A stretch of DNA of 64,000 nt from Nitrospirillum viridazoti (GTDB lineage Bacteria; Pseudomonadota; Alphaproteobacteria; Azospirillales; Azospirillaceae): NCBI RefSeq assembly GCF_007827975.1, contig NZ_VITT01000032.1. The stretch is one strand, 5' to 3'. The notes beneath the pieces were generated by a model, which searched no databases, was not told the origin of the DNA, and saw nothing but the letters and a program-made list of their open reading frames with translations. This document shows positions 7,412 to 16,100 of the stretch, in pieces. Positions within the stretch are counted from its first letter, which is position 1. Each line of letters starts with the position of its first letter. The translations under genes were made by a program, and so were the position numbers.

Positions 7412-8461
7412 ATGGCGGGCATCGGCCGGCGGGCCTCGCGCCGCCATCTCGACATCTGGCCCGGCTGGGTGGACGCGCTGTCCTCCCTGGTCATGGTCAT
7501 CGTCTTCCTGCTGATGGTGTTCGTGCTGTCGCAGTTCGCGCTCACCTCCCTGCTGCACGGCAAGGATGAGGCGCTGGCCCAGCTGAACAGCCGCATCGCG
7601 CTGCTGGCCGACCAGCTGGCCATGGAGCAGGCGGACAAGGCCAAGCTGGCCGCCGACATGGCGGCCCTGACGGAGCAGCTGCAGGCTTCGCTCGCCAAGA
7701 ACACCCAGCTGCAGGCAGACCTCGACGCGGCCGGCAAGGCCAAGGACGACCTGGCGGCGCAAGTGCAGGCCCTGACCGATGCCGCCGGCGCCAAGCAGGC
7801 GGAACTGGACAATGAGAAGAACGTCAGCGCCCAGGCCAAGGCGCAGGTCGACCTGCTGAACCAGCAGTTGGCGGCGCTTCGCCAGCAACTGGCGCAGCTG
7901 AACGCCGCGCTGGCGGCGTCTGAGCAGAAGGATAAGGAACAGCAGGTTCAGATCGTGGATCTGGGCAAGCGCCTGAACGCTGCCCTGGCCGGCAAGGTGG
8001 CGGAACTGGCCCGCTATCGCTCCGAATTCTTCGGCAAGCTGCGCGAGGTGCTGGGTGACCGGCCGGACATTCGCATCGTCGGCGACCGCTTCGTTTTCCA
8101 GTCCGAGGTGCTGTTCGACAGCGGCAGTGCTGAGCTGGGCGACCGGGGCCGCAAGCAGCTGGCCAGCCTGGCCAAGACCCTGCTGGACATCTCCAAGAAA
8201 TTTCCCAAGGACTTGAACTGGATCCTGCGCGTGGACGGCCATACCGATGCCGTGCCCATCCACACCCCCGCCTTCGCCAGCAATTGGGAACTGTCCTCGG
8301 CCCGCGCCACGGCGGTGGTGAAGTTCCTGATCCAGCAGGGCGTGGCGCCGGAGCGCCTGGCCTCCACCGGCTTCGGCGAGTTCCAGCCGCTGGAACCCGG
8401 CGACACCCCCGACGTCCGCGCCCGCAACCGCCGCATCGAGCTGAAGCTGGATCAGCGCTAG
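7412..8461 (+). CDS. MotB-like protein: TM helix, coiled coil, OmpA domain
   Basis: A 349-aa membrane-anchored peptidoglycan-binding partner of the preceding channel protein. One TM helix (~19-40, WVDALSSLVMVIVFLLMVFV) carries D21 near its cytoplasmic end, the position of the proton-binding aspartate in MotB. A coiled coil of roughly 170 residues follows. The C-terminal OmpA/MotB domain has an intact GHTD motif (~276-279) and SNWELSSARA, the MotB-type peptidoglycan signature. The coiled coil is far longer than in flagellar MotB and would set the motor well away from the wall. Its stop shares a CTAG with the stop of the convergent FemAB-like gene. Cargo or output is unknown. Confidence 0.87.
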   Translation: MAGIGRRASRRHLDIWPGWVDALSSLVMVIVFLLMVFVLSQFALTSLLHGKDEALAQLNSRIALLADQLAMEQADKAKLAADMAALTEQLQASLAKNTQLQADLDAAGKAKDDLAAQVQALTDAAGAKQAELDNEKNVSAQAKAQVDLLNQQLAALRQQLAQLNAALAASEQKDKEQQVQIVDLGKRLNAALAGKVAELARYRSEFFGKLREVLGDRPDIRIVGDRFVFQSEVLFDSGSAELGDRGRKQLASLAKTLLDISKKFPKDLNWILRVDGHTDAVPIHTPAFASNWELSSARATAVVKFLIQQGVAPERLASTGFGEFQPLEPGDTPDVRARNRRIELKLDQR

Positions 8462-9489
8462 TTCCACACCCCGGCCAGTTCCACTTCCTCCCCGCCCAGG
8501 CCGCGCTTGAAGGTGTTGATGCCCTCCACGTCCGGCGTCAGGCCGCCCAGGTCGAAGGCGACGCGGCCTTGGGCTTTCAGTTCCAGGCAGGCCCGCCACA
8601 GCAGCAGGTGGTGGGCACGGGTGCGGCGGCCTTCCGGGCCGCTCCATCCCACCTGATAGGTCGCGGCCACGCCGTGGCCGAAGATCAGCACGCCGGCCAC
8701 CGGCTCGCCGTCCAGCAGGGCGCGCAGGACCAGCACGTCGCCGTCCTTGCGCATGACGGTGCGCAGGCGGGTCAGCAGCTTGCTGCCGGCGGCGCGGTAC
8801 TTGCGCTCCTTACGATCCGCCTCATGCTTTTCCAGCAGCCAGGGCAGGGTGGCGCCGTCGCGGTCCACCTCCACCACCAGGCCCGACTTCTCGCCCTGGC
8901 GCAGCTTGTTGCGCCACTTGGGGTCCAGCCGCGCGCGCAAGGTCGCTTCATCCGGCGTCAGGTCCAGCCAGACGGTGCGGTAGCCGGGCCCGGGCTGGTG
9001 GCGCCAACCCGCCCATGTCAGGGCCGTGGTGGCCAGCGGGCCGGCCGGTACCTCGGCGATGACGCTGGGCCACTGCAGCAGGCCCGTGGGGTAGGCCTGG
9101 CGCAACAGGCGATAGGCCACGCCCACGATGCCCCAGTCCTGAGCCTCCGGCGCCAGTAGGGGGCCCCGGTGGATCTTGGCGACGCGCACAGCCCGGGCCA
9201 GCCGCTTTTCCAATACCAACACCAGGCCGATGGGCTGGCCGTCCCGCTCGAAGATGCCCAGGCGCGGCTTCCATCCCTCCACCGTCATCATGGCGGTGGC
9301 ATAGCCGAAGCATTGCGTCAGGCTGCTGCGCGGCACCCGCTTCAACAGGGCATTCCACTCGCTGATGCGGGCACCGTCCCAGCGCAGGGTGACGTTGGGC
9401 GCCGCGCCCGACGCCTTGGGCTCCGGCTGAGGCGCGGGGGTCACCGGGGGCGGGGCCTTGGATTTTTTGACGGGGGTGGATTTGGCCAC
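8458..9489 (-). CDS. FemAB/BioF2-like GNAT acyltransferase
   Basis: About 343 aa. After ~35 low-complexity residues (Lys, Pro, Ala) comes a double-GNAT fold resembling FemX/FemAB and the BioF2-like acetyltransferase domain. Supporting motifs are FGYATAMMTVEGW, the lipid-II-transferase-like LDPKWRNKLRQGEKSG, and the C-terminal HHLLLWRACLELKAQG plus GGLTPDVEGINTFKRGLGG. Members add amino-acyl or acyl groups to cell-wall or exopolymer precursors. The substrate here is unknown; adjacency to two peptidoglycan-associated proteins fits a wall role. The start is uncertain: the GTG at 9489 is used, and a GTG at 9555 would add 22 residues without reaching epmA. Confidence 0.75.
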   Translation of the reverse strand: MAKSTPVKKSKAPPPVTPAPQPEPKASGAAPNVTLRWDGARISEWNALLKRVPRSSLTQCFGYATAMMTVEGWKPRLGIFERDGQPIGLVLVLEKRLARAVRVAKIHRGPLLAPEAQDWGIVGVAYRLLRQAYPTGLLQWPSVIAEVPAGPLATTALTWAGWRHQPGPGYRTVWLDLTPDEATLRARLDPKWRNKLRQGEKSGLVVEVDRDGATLPWLLEKHEADRKERKYRAAGSKLLTRLRTVMRKDGDVLVLRALLDGEPVAGVLIFGHGVAATYQVGWSGPEGRRTRAHHLLLWRACLELKAQGRVAFDLGGLTPDVEGINTFKRGLGGEEVELAGVWN

Positions 9490-9560
9490 GGGACTCGACA
9501 GCGGCAGGTGGGAACGGTATGCCGCCCAGCATATCGCTTGTCGTGGAAGGACCACCAGCC

Positions 9561-10622
9561 ATGAAGACCCCCACCCTGCCCTGGTGGCACCCCGACCGCA
9601 TAGCCCGGCGCGCCGCCAACCTGAAGGCGCGCGGCACCATGACCCGCGCCCTGCGCCGCTGGTTCGAGGATGGTGGCTTTGAGGAGGTGGAGACGCCGGC
9701 GCTGCAGGTGTCCCCGGGGCTGGAGCCGCATCTGGTGGCCTTCGCCACCGAACTGGTGGGCAGCCATCCCGACGACCGGTTGACCCTGCGCCTGCACACC
9801 AGCCCGGAATTCACCATGAAGAAGCTGCTGGTGGGGGGCCTGCCGCGCATCTTCCAGTTGGCGCATGTCTACAGGAATGGCGAGCGCTCCCCCACCCACA
9901 GCCCGGAATTCACCATGCTGGAATGGTACCGGGTGGGGGCGGGCTACCGCGACCTGATGGACGACTGCATCGGCCTGACCCGGACGCTGTGCGCCGCCGC
10001 CGGCGTCGACACCCTGCGCCGGGGCGACCTCACCTGTGATCCGCATGCGGAGTGGGAGGTACTGACGGTGCAGGAGGCGTTCCAACGCCATGTCGGCATC
10101 GACCTGTTGGCGACGGCGCCCGACCCCGCCCGGCCGGACGTGGCCCTGCTGGCCCAGGCGGCCGCGGCTGTGGGCATCCACGCCCATGCCGGCGATAGCT
10201 GGGAGGATCTGTTCTTCCGCATCAGCCTGGATCGCATCGAGCCACACCTTGGCATGGGCCGGCCGACCTTCCTGACCGACTACCCCGTCTCCATGGCCGC
10301 CCTGTCGCGGCCCAAGCCGGAGGACGGCCGCGTGGCGGAACGGTTCGAGCTGTACGCCTGCGGCGTGGAGCTGGCCAACGCCTTTGGTGAGCTCACGGAC
10401 GCCGGTGTCCAAAAGGCTCGTTTCGAGGCCGATATGGATTTGAAGCAGGCGCTGTATGGCGAACGTTATCCCATCGACGCCGATTTCCTGGCGGCCCTGG
10501 AGTTCGGCCTGCCCGACTGCGCCGGCATCGCCCTGGGCTTCGACCGCCTGGTCATGCTGGCCACCAACGCCGCCGCCATCGACGACGTGCTGTGGGCGCC
10601 GGTGGTGGTGCCCGTGAGGTGA
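9561..10622 (+). CDS. epmA: EF-P--(R)-beta-lysine ligase EpmA (GenX/PoxA)
   Basis: A class II lysyl-tRNA-synthetase paralogue (353 aa) lacking the anticodon-binding domain; it activates (R)-beta-lysine and transfers it to a conserved lysine of EF-P. Motif 2 is clear (VYRNGERSPTHSPEFTMLEW) and motif 3 ends GIALGFDRLVMLA. The segment FELYACGVELANAFGELTD matches the LysRS/EpmA amino-acid pocket. The ATG at 9561 follows GGAAGGA; an upstream extension to 9519 lacks a ribosome site. Its substrate gene efp is at the left end of this window. EpmB, the lysine 2,3-aminomutase that makes beta-lysine, is not encoded here. Confidence 0.93.
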   Translation: MKTPTLPWWHPDRIARRAANLKARGTMTRALRRWFEDGGFEEVETPALQVSPGLEPHLVAFATELVGSHPDDRLTLRLHTSPEFTMKKLLVGGLPRIFQLAHVYRNGERSPTHSPEFTMLEWYRVGAGYRDLMDDCIGLTRTLCAAAGVDTLRRGDLTCDPHAEWEVLTVQEAFQRHVGIDLLATAPDPARPDVALLAQAAAAVGIHAHAGDSWEDLFFRISLDRIEPHLGMGRPTFLTDYPVSMAALSRPKPEDGRVAERFELYACGVELANAFGELTDAGVQKARFEADMDLKQALYGERYPIDADFLAALEFGLPDCAGIALGFDRLVMLATNAAAIDDVLWAPVVVPVR

Positions 10623-10654
10623 TTCGACTCGGGGACCGGTATGCCGTATAGTGA

Positions 10655-10671
10655 GTTGCTCCATGGGCAAC
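10655..10671. promoter_or_regulatory. Candidate autoregulatory operator and promoter of vapB
   Basis: An imperfect 17-base palindrome (GTTGCTCCATGGGCAAC, central CCATGG) lies just downstream of TATAGT (10647-10652), a good -10 element. TTCGAC at 10623-10628 is a possible -35 with an 18-base spacer. Ribbon-helix-helix antitoxins typically bind such sites. Confidence 0.45.
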
Positions 10672-10691
10672 GATAGCGGCAGGAGTCACGT

Positions 10692-11000
10692 ATGGTACGT
10701 AACGCGACACTGGTGGTCGAGCTTCCTTCCGATGTCACGGCGAGCTTGAGTCGACTTGCAACCGTGACCCGGCGAGGTCCGTCGGCTTTAGCTGCGGATG
10801 CGATTACCGACTACGTCACACGCGTGGAAGCTGATACCGCCGCGCATTTGTCAGAAGCGGAATGGCAGGTGGAAAAAGAACGACGTAACGCCTTCTTGCG
10901 CGAAATATTGAAAGAAGCCCGGCGCCGTTCGAGCGGAGAAGCATTCGACGCCGCCCGCAGTCAGGATTTCCTCTATGATGAGGATGGCCTGCCCGGATGA
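10692..11000 (+). CDS. vapB: Ribbon-helix-helix antitoxin of a VapBC-type pair
   Basis: A 102-aa protein. Its N-terminal 45 residues (TLVVELPSDVTASLSRLA...) fit a CopG/RHH DNA-binding fold. The C-terminal half is charged and helical (WQVEKERRNAFLREILKEAR) and ends in an acidic/Gly tail (DFLYDEDGLPG), as expected for a toxin-binding tail. AGGAG lies 6 bases before the ATG. Its TGA overlaps the toxin ATG in an ATGA, the usual VapBC coupling. Codon use is less GC-biased than in neighbouring core genes, consistent with horizontal acquisition. The antitoxin is intact although its toxin gene is not. Confidence 0.75.
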   Translation: MVRNATLVVELPSDVTASLSRLATVTRRGPSALAADAITDYVTRVEADTAAHLSEAEWQVEKERRNAFLREILKEARRRSSGEAFDAARSQDFLYDEDGLPG

Positions 11001-11374
11001 CATCCATCGTGGTGGATAGTTCAGCGTTGATCGAAATCGTCCGGGATGGCCCTCGGGCAGATGAATGCGAAGCTTGCCGATCAAATGTTCATCAGCGCGG
11101 GAACTCTGGCGGAGGCATTGATCGTTGCGCGGCGTAAGGGGCTTGGAGATCTTTTGGAACTCCTGGCTGGTCGTCAGGCAATGACCGTGGTTCGATCACG
11201 GCGACTGAGGCGCGCCGTGTCGCCGATGCCTACGATCGCTGGGGGAAAGGTGTTCACCCGGCGGGGCTCAACATGGGCGATTGTTACGCCTATGCCCTGG
11301 CGTGGGAGCGCAATCTGCCGCTGCTCTTCGTCGGCGACGACTTTTCCAAGACCGACGTGATCCCGGCGCTATAG
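10997..11374 (+). pseudogene. vapC: PIN-domain toxin (VapC-like), two frameshifts
   Basis: PIN toxins are Mg2+-dependent ribonucleases. The reading frame opens with the first catalytic motif (SIVVDSSALIEIVRDGP) but stops at 11135-11137 after 46 codons. Homology continues in the +1 frame from about 11065 (KLADQMFISAGTLAEALIVA) to about 11170 (GDLLELLAG). It then returns to the original frame (ITATEARRVADAYDRWGKG, NMGDCYAYALAWERN, LPLLFVGDDFSKTD) and stops at 11372-11374. One inserted and one lost base explain this, net zero. The middle segment carries the conserved Glu of SAGTLAEA, so the product as read is inactive. Either a decayed toxin or two sequence errors. Confidence 0.8.
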
Positions 11375-11388
11375 GCGCCGGGTGTTCC

Positions 11389-12018
11389 TCACGCCTCCGC
11401 GATGGCCTTGTTGAAGGCCCGTACCGCCGCGCCCGGCCCTTCGGGGTGATGCCAGACGGAGGAGACCACGGCCAGGAAGTCGGCGCCGGCGCGCACCAGG
11501 TCGCCGCAATTGTCCGGCGTGATGCCGCCGATGGCGACGCAGGGGATTTCCATCATCTCCTGCCACCAGGTCAGCAGGTCAGGCGTGGCCCGGTGCTCCG
11601 TCTCCTTGGTGCCGGTGGGGAAGAAGGCGCCGAAGGCGACATAATCCGCCCCGTCCTCGCCCGCCACCATGGCCAGGTGCCGGCTGTCGTGGCAGGTGAC
11701 GCCGACGATGGCTTCGGCGCCCATGATCTTGCGCGCCTCACGATAGGGCGTGTCGGCCTGGCCGACATGCACGCCGTCGCAGCCCGTCTCGCGGGCCAGG
11801 CGGGGATGGTCGTTCAGGATGAAGGCCACCTCGCGGCTTTGCGCGATGGGGCGCAGCGCGTCAATGGCGCGACGCACGGTGTCGTCGTCCACATCCTTCA
11901 GGCGCAGCTGGACGCAGGCGACATCGCCCGCGTCCAGGGCTGCGGCCAATTCAACGGCGAACGCCGCCGGCTCCAGGGCCGGCGGCGTCACCAGGTACAG
12001 ACGGCAATCAGCCTTCAA
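11389..12018 (-). CDS. thiE: Thiamine-phosphate synthase
   Basis: Joins HMP-pyrophosphate and HET-phosphate to thiamine phosphate in a TIM barrel. The 209-aa product shows VQLRLKD (Q-x-R-x-K motif), HVGQAD, GVTCH, FGAFFPTGTKE and the C-terminal phosphate loop IPCVAIGGITPDN. A longer open frame into fba is a shadow. The most plausible start is a TTG at 12018, eight bases after an AAGGAAT that overlaps the end of fba and starting 4 bases past the fba stop; this gives the normal family length. It is therefore translated with fba on one mRNA. thiD, the other salvage/biosynthesis gene, is at 38.6 kb. Confidence 0.88.
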   Translation of the reverse strand: MKADCRLYLVTPPALEPAAFAVELAAALDAGDVACVQLRLKDVDDDTVRRAIDALRPIAQSREVAFILNDHPRLARETGCDGVHVGQADTPYREARKIMGAEAIVGVTCHDSRHLAMVAGEDGADYVAFGAFFPTGTKETEHRATPDLLTWWQEMMEIPCVAIGGITPDNCGDLVRAGADFLAVVSSVWHHPEGPGAAVRAFNKAIAEA

Positions 12019-12022
12019 AAAC

Positions 12023-12952
12023 TTATTCCTTGCCCTGGTAGATGCGAACGATCCGGTCCAGCAGGGCCAGCGCGTCCTCGCGGCTGCGCTGGAAGCTGTT
12101 GCGGCCGATGATGGAACCGTTGCCGCCGCCGTCGCGAATGGCGCGGGCGTCGTCGAACACCGCGTCCTCACCCTTGGCTGCACCGCCGGAGAAGACCACC
12201 AGGCGCTTGCCGTTGAAGGCGGAGCGCATGACGTCGGCCACGCGCTCGGCCTGGGTCGACCGGGCGATGCCCTTGGCCTCGTAGACCTTCTTGGACTCCT
12301 TGTTGCCCAGGTGGTCGGTGGCCAGCTTCACCTTGATGATGTGGGCGCCCAGCAACGCTGCCATGTGGGCGGCATAGGTGCTGATGTCGATCGCCAGTTC
12401 GGCGTCCTTGTCCAGGTCGCCGCCGCGCGGGTACGACCACAGCACGGTGGCCAGGCCGCAGGCCTTGGCCTCGGCCGACAGTTCGCGGAACTCCTCGAAC
12501 TGGTCGAACATGGCGTCGGAGCCGGGGTAGATGGTGAAGCCGATGGCAGAGCAGCCCAGGCGCAGGGCGTCGGCCACGGTGGCGGTCACCGCCTGGTCCG
12601 GCGCGTCGCCGCCGCGCGACAGGCTGTTGGAGCTGTTCATCTTCAGGATGGTGGGGATGGCGCCCGCGAAGGTGGCGGCGCCCTGCTCCAGCATGCCCAG
12701 GGGGGCAGCGTAGGCGTTCAGGCCGGCGTCGATGGCCAGTTGGAAATGATAGTGTGGGTCGTAAGCCGGCGGGTTGGGCGCGAAGCTGCGCGCGGGGCCA
12801 TGCTCAAAGCCCTGGTCGACGGGCAGGATGACCATCTTGCCGGTGCCGCCCAGGCGGCCTTCCATCAGGATGCGGGCCAGGTTGGCCTTGGTGCCGGGAT
12901 TGTCGCTCTCGTACCAGGAAAGGATTTCCTTAACGCGGCGGGTCAGCTTCAT
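12023..12952 (-). CDS. fbaB: Class I fructose-bisphosphate aldolase (FbaB/DhnA type)
   Basis: Cleaves fructose 1,6-bisphosphate through a Schiff base. The 309-aa protein resembles the archaeal/bacterial FbaB-type class I enzyme rather than the zinc-dependent class II. Segments include GKMVILPVDQGFEHGP, the Schiff-base candidate K207 in AHIIKVKLATDHLG, and the C-terminal phosphate site VVFSGGAAKG with GGGNGSIIGRNSFQR. The ATG at 12952 is taken; the open frame extends upstream without homology. Genes tkt and gap lie upstream on the same strand, thiE follows after 4 bases. In this conserved cluster pgk usually stands between gap and fba; here its place is taken by other genes. Confidence 0.93.
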   Translation of the reverse strand: MKLTRRVKEILSWYESDNPGTKANLARILMEGRLGGTGKMVILPVDQGFEHGPARSFAPNPPAYDPHYHFQLAIDAGLNAYAAPLGMLEQGAATFAGAIPTILKMNSSNSLSRGGDAPDQAVTATVADALRLGCSAIGFTIYPGSDAMFDQFEEFRELSAEAKACGLATVLWSYPRGGDLDKDAELAIDISTYAAHMAALLGAHIIKVKLATDHLGNKESKKVYEAKGIARSTQAERVADVMRSAFNGKRLVVFSGGAAKGEDAVFDDARAIRDGGGNGSIIGRNSFQRSREDALALLDRIVRIYQGKE

Positions 12953-13127
12953 GGTTACGGTATCCCCGAGTCTGTTTTGAGTGTTTGTGTTTATTGTACG
13001 CGTGATGCCGGGTTGATATCCCAGCATCGGGTGCTTGGCAATCTGCCCCAGGGTCGGGGCGAGATCATGGCAGATTTCCGCCAAAAGCGACGGGCGACTA
13101 GTGATTTTGCTGGGGCCGCGCGCCGCG

Positions 13128-16100
13128 TTATTGCCGGTTGCCATCCGGCCCCTTGTTTTTCGCGTGGCCGGCCGCCACCCGGTCACGGCCGGCCCGCTTG
13201 GCGGCGTACAGGCCATGGTCCGCCCGGTCCAGCAGCTCTTTCAGCGGTAGGGTGGGGGGACCCGCGGCCACGCCGATGCTGACCGTCACGGCGACGACGC
13301 CGGCCCCCTCGATGTCATAGGGCGTATCGCCGACGGCCCGGCGCAGACGCTCCGCCACCGCCAGGGCTGTCGTCTCGTCCGCGTCCGGCATGAACAGCGC
13401 CAATTCCTCCCCGCCCAGCCGGGCGAAGACGTCGGTCTTGCGCAGCAGGGCGCGGATGCGGGCCACCACGGCCAGCAGCACCTCGTCCCCTGCGCTGTGG
13501 CCCAGCGTGTCGTTCACCTGCTTGAAGTGGTCGATGTCCATCATCAGCAGGGCGACGGGCGTGCCCATCGGCCGGGCCAGGGTCAGCGCCGTCTCCGCCA
13601 ATTCCATGAAATGGCGGCGGTTGTGGATTTCCGTCAGCGGGTCGCGGTTGGCCAGATCCTTCAACCGCTCGTTCGCGGCCAGCAGATCCCGGGTCTGGCG
13701 GGCCACCTGCTCCTCCAACACGGCGCGGCGGCGGCGCAGGTAGGCGGTGCGGACCTGCACCAGGGCCACGACGCCGGCCAGCGCCAGCACGACGGCGGCC
13801 AGCTTGGCCCACAGTGTCTGCCACCAGGCGGGTTGCACCTTGATGGACACCTTGACCGGGGTGGACCAGTCGCCCGCCCGGTCGCCCGCCTTGATCAGCA
13901 GGGTGTAGCGGCCCGGTGGCAGGTTGGTATACGCGGCCATGCGCTGGGTGGCGTCGGCTTCCGTCCAATTCTCATCGAAACCGCTCAGTGTGTAGGCATA
14001 GCGGACGTCCTCCGGCGCGGTGTAGTCCAGGGCGGCGAAGGAGATCTCCACGCTGCGGTCGCCGGGGGCCAGGCGGATGGGCGCCGGCGCCGCCATGGTG
14101 CCGGTGGGCACGGCCCGGCCAGCGACGCGCACGGCGGTGACGACCACCGGGGGCCGTTCGGTTTTTGGCTTGAAACGGTCGGGATGCACCACGGTCGCGC
14201 CGCCGCCGCCGCCGAAGATCAGGCTGCCGTCCGGCAGGGCGGCGCCGGAATGAATCCAATAGGCGGGGATGGCGACGCCGTCGGCCCGCCCCAATGCCCG
14301 GGTGGCCCAGGTGTCGGGATCGATGACGGCCAGGCCATCGGCCGTGCTGGCCCACACCCGGCCGCCGCCGTCCATCAGAAGGGTCCCGATATTGTCGTTG
14401 GGCAGGCCATCGGCCATGGTCAGGCGCCGGAAGACGCCACGGGGATGGTCCGGGTCCGCCGGCCGCTCCAGCACGCCGATGCCCCCACCCAGCGTCCCCA
14501 GCCACAACCGGCCATGGCGGTCGACCAGCAGGGTGGTGATCAGATCCGCCGGCAGGGAGTGGGGATCGGCCGGATCATGCAGATAATGGCTGAAGGCGCC
14601 GGTGGCCCCGTCCATCCGATCCAGGCCGCGCCGCGTGCCCACCCACAGGCCGCCGGCGCCATCCGGCAGCATGACGTTGACGCTGTCATCGACCAGCGAG
14701 GCTGGGTCGTCAGGGCTATGCCGGAACACCGTGGCCTCGCCTGTCGCGGGCACATAGCGCACCAGGGGGCCTGCGGCGAACCATAGGGAGTCGCCCTCTG
14801 GCAAGCCATAGATTACCGGGCCGACCACTTGGCCGGGAAAAGCATGCTGTGCGAGTTGGCCGGTGCGGGGATCATGGCGGAACAGGGCGCGTCCGGTGCC
14901 GGCACCCAGCCATACGCCGCCGTCCGGCGCCGCCGTGATGCTGACCACGCCGCCAGGGGGTAGGGAGGCGACGTTCGGCAGCGGCATGACCACACCAGCG
15001 GCCGGATCCAGCAGGGCGGCGCCGTGGTCCTTGAAGCCCATCCAGGCCCGGCCGTCCGGGGTGGTTGTGATGCCCAGGACGTTTGCGTCGGGCAGGCCGC
15101 CCGCGCTTGAGTCGGGCAGCAGGGTATCGACGGCGTCGGTGCCCAGATCGGTGCGGCTGACACCCACGTTGGTGGCCGCCCACAGCAACCCCGTGCGGTC
15201 GCGCATCAATGCGTGGACGCTGTCGTCCCCCAGGCTGGTGGGGGTCAGGGGATTATGGCGCAGGGTGCGCAGCGCGCCGGTGGCGGCGTCGATGACGGTG
15301 ATGCCGCCGGCCACCCGGCCCACCCAGATTTCGCCCGGCCGCCCCTCGGTCAGGCAGAACACCAGAGGACCGCCCAGGGCCTGGGGGCTGGCCTCCGGCA
15401 CCAGCCGGGCGGGGCCCCAGGCGGCGGCGGAGACGGGCAGGACCCGGCCCAGGCCGGAGCGTACGGTGGCAAACCATACCCGTCCGGCGCTGTCCTGCGT
15501 CAGCGCGACAACCTCGTCCGTCACCGCCTGGCCATGAGCGTCCAACAGGGGGACGGGGGTGAAGGCGGCGGCGCCAGCTCCCCGGCGCATCAGGCCGGTG
15601 ACGGTGCTGACCCACAGGCTGCCGTCACTGGTGCGCAGCAGGGCGCGCACGCGGTCGCCAGGGGCCGAGGTGGCGTCCCCGGCATGGTGCGCCTCCCGCG
15701 TCACCATGCCGGCGGTGTCCACATGTTCCAGCCCCGAGTTGGTGCCGGCCCACACGCCGTCGCTGCCATCACCGACCATGCTCAGAACGCCGCCGCGCGC
15801 GGGCAGGGCCGTCGGCTCCGGGAACTCCTGGAACTGCCCGGTGGCGGGATCATAGCGCGCGATGCTGCCGGTGGCGGTGGACACCCACAGCCGGCCGTCA
15901 GCGGCGGGAACCAGGGCGGTGATGACGTTGCCTGGCAGGCTGCCGGCAATGCCGTCCTGGTGTTGGAAGGTGCGGAAGCGGTAGCCGTCATAGCGGGTCA
16001 GGCCGCCCTGGGTGCCCACCCAGACGAAACCGTCGCTGTCCTGCGCCAGGGCCATGGCGATGGGGTGGGGTAGACCGGCCTCGCGGCCGACATTGCTGAA

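Noticed and set aside
5289..8461. A Zorya-type (ZorAB) defence system
   Set aside because: MotA/MotB-like proteins are present but no ZorC/D/E-type gene adjoins; neighbours are housekeeping envelope and translation genes.
6047..8647. An 866-codon open frame on the minus strand across the MotA/MotB-like genes
   Set aside because: It mirrors the GC-rich plus-strand genes, is Gln/His/Gly-rich without any family motif, and the plus-strand frames carry clear homology.
10997..11137. Programmed frameshifting in the PIN toxin gene
   Set aside because: No slippery heptamer with downstream structure is visible, and two shifts in opposite directions would be needed; decay or sequence error is simpler.
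11389..12018. TPP riboswitch upstream of thiE or thiD
   Set aside because: thiE begins 4 bases after fba and thiD 4 bases after glmM; there is no leader to hold one.
13004..13028. Hairpin (GATGC...GCATC) between the cyclase gene and fba
   Set aside because: No T-tract on either strand and mismatched inner stem; not convincing as terminator or riboswitch.
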